Translations under genes and position numbers: made by a program
In this document: positions 62,985-64,000 of the stretch, piece by piece
Layout of the letters: each line of letters starts with the position of its first letter
Numbering within the stretch: the first letter of the stretch is position 1
Notes under the pieces: generated by a model
What the model was told of the DNA's origin: nothing
Databases searched by the model: none
The model's input: only the letters and a program-made list of their open reading frames with translations
Source: Semisulcospira habei
Taxonomy: Eukaryota; Mollusca; Gastropoda; Semisulcospiridae
Assembly (NCBI GenBank): GCA_036245525.1
Contig: BTPG01000003.1
Span: forward strand, 210,628,570 to 210,692,569
Reading direction: 5' to 3'
DNA length: 64,000 bases

Positions 62985-63123
62985 GAACAAAATCCAACTA
63001 CACGAGACATAGATCCTCATGTGCCGCCGAAAATGCAATGGCTCATAAGGATTTATGCCTCTTGCTAGCACCACTTTTCATCCATGTTCCGTGGACGGCT
63101 GGGTCTCTTTGGCGTTACGTTAA
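62985..63123. mobile_element. Family A MITE
   Basis: CGAGACATAGATCCTCATGT and TCATAAGGATTTATGCCTCT core after the duplicate terminal exon's stop; TTAA at 63120-63123 is shared with the next palindrome. Confidence 0.7.
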
Positions 63124-63163
63124 CTCATTGGAGACGTGCGCGGCACGTCTCGAATGAGTTAAC
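63119..63163. mobile_element. Minimal palindromic element, family G
   Basis: GTTAACTCATTGGAGACGTG and CACGTCTCGAATGAGTTAAC around CGCGG, TTAA on both sides. Short relative of 4381-4463. The rest, 63164-64000, holds C-rich runs (63436-63500) and a GACGTTTCGGATCAAAGATC-type motif of a repeat, no genes. Confidence 0.8.
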
Positions 63164-64000
63164 AATGAGTTCATCTGCGATAAATGACAGTTAAACAATG
63201 AAGCGGACGGTGGTCAGACATGATGCGATGATATGAGAAATGCATTGTATATCGCACCAGTGTCGGTACGGTACTCAGCACAGATCTGGACAGTCTTCTG
63301 AAAAATGTAGTCAAGCGCAGAGATCGCATCTTGAACTGAACCACAGTGAATTCAACCATAACAACCCTGAAGAACATAGAAACATAAAAATCCTCTTAAA
63401 CCGTCGACACGACATGGATGATTCAACCCCGCACCCCTCCCCCCTTCCCCCTCCCCCTCCCTTTCTCCCTCTCCCCCCTGCCCCCCCCCCCCCCCCCCAG
63501 GCTGAGGATACACACACATACACGCATGTACTTGGATCGGATACCCTGTATATTTTCTGTCTTACAAATTGAAAAGCATAGCGCTGCAGCAGAGCTTCAT
63601 CGGTTCCTTCCACAAGTGGACTTTGCCCAAAACATTGTTTTTGTGGAAGAAAACAGAAAATAGAGGTTGAAAACCCTTTAAGTTAGAAACATGAAACACG
63701 ACGTTTCGGATCAAAGATCCTTCTTCTCGGGTAAATGGAAACAACGTAGAACAGGGGGGAAAAGTTATTTTGTGGTTGTTTTGTTTTTGTTTTTTCGCCT
63801 TTCCCTTTTCCTCTGACTTCCAAGTAGCGAGCACTGTTACTAACACTCCTGGTGTGACGGGACACACTGAATATGACACATCAATGTGTGCTGACCGGAA
63901 GTGCATTTTATGCATTGCATATCGATGTACCTCCGTTTAGGCGTTGAACCATTCGCTGCCAAAGATCATCGACACGTTAAGGTTGAACATCCCTTTGGAA

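Overview
This is a eukaryotic, intron-rich, repeat-laden window from an invertebrate animal. A mollusc is the best guess, an inference from the mix of non-LTR retrotransposons, tRNA-derived SINEs and F-type lectin/EGF modules; the sequence does not fix the species. No prokaryotic features, CRISPR arrays or operons were seen.

The backbone is one plus-strand gene running from before the window (first exon seen at 4874) to a stop at 49881-49883. I reconstructed 23 exons by hand from splice sites, and every exon-exon phase agrees. Together they encode about 987 residues of a receptor-type protein tyrosine phosphatase (RPTP): C-terminal part of an F-type lectin domain, four EGF-like modules, one transmembrane helix, a juxtamembrane region with YxN motifs, a catalytically complete PTP domain D1 (WPD loop and [11 protein letters not shown]-loop) and a degenerate D2 (P-loop QCLDGASKSG, WPD loop lost). 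A second, diverged copy of the last two coding exons lies at 61719-61854 and 62850-62918, in the same splice phase. It is either an alternative C-terminus or the remnant of a tandem paralogue.

The introns and flanks are mostly mobile DNA. At 0.8-4.1 kb is a decayed LINE with an SGNH-esterase ORF1. At 4-10 kb are small hairpin elements. At 10.8-18.2 kb about 7.2 kb of 19-bp satellite fills the loop of one hairpin transposon. At 19.4-23.3 kb is a near-full-length minus-strand LINE (APE endonuclease, RT, C2H2 finger), and at 25.5-30 kb a second copy of it with its 5' part inverted. At 23.8-24.6 kb is a fragment of another LINE. At 35.1-36.8 kb a Harbinger-like element is interrupted by a tandem-plus-inverted 375-bp repeat. 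From 50 kb onward there are dispersed repeats, SINEs and long TG/TA microsatellites.

At least seven families of short foldback elements, many flanked by TTAA, are scattered through the window. Several carry tandem repeats in their loops, from 0 to about 377 copies of the same 19-bp unit. This suggests that hairpin transposons seed satellites here, which is the most unusual signal in the window.
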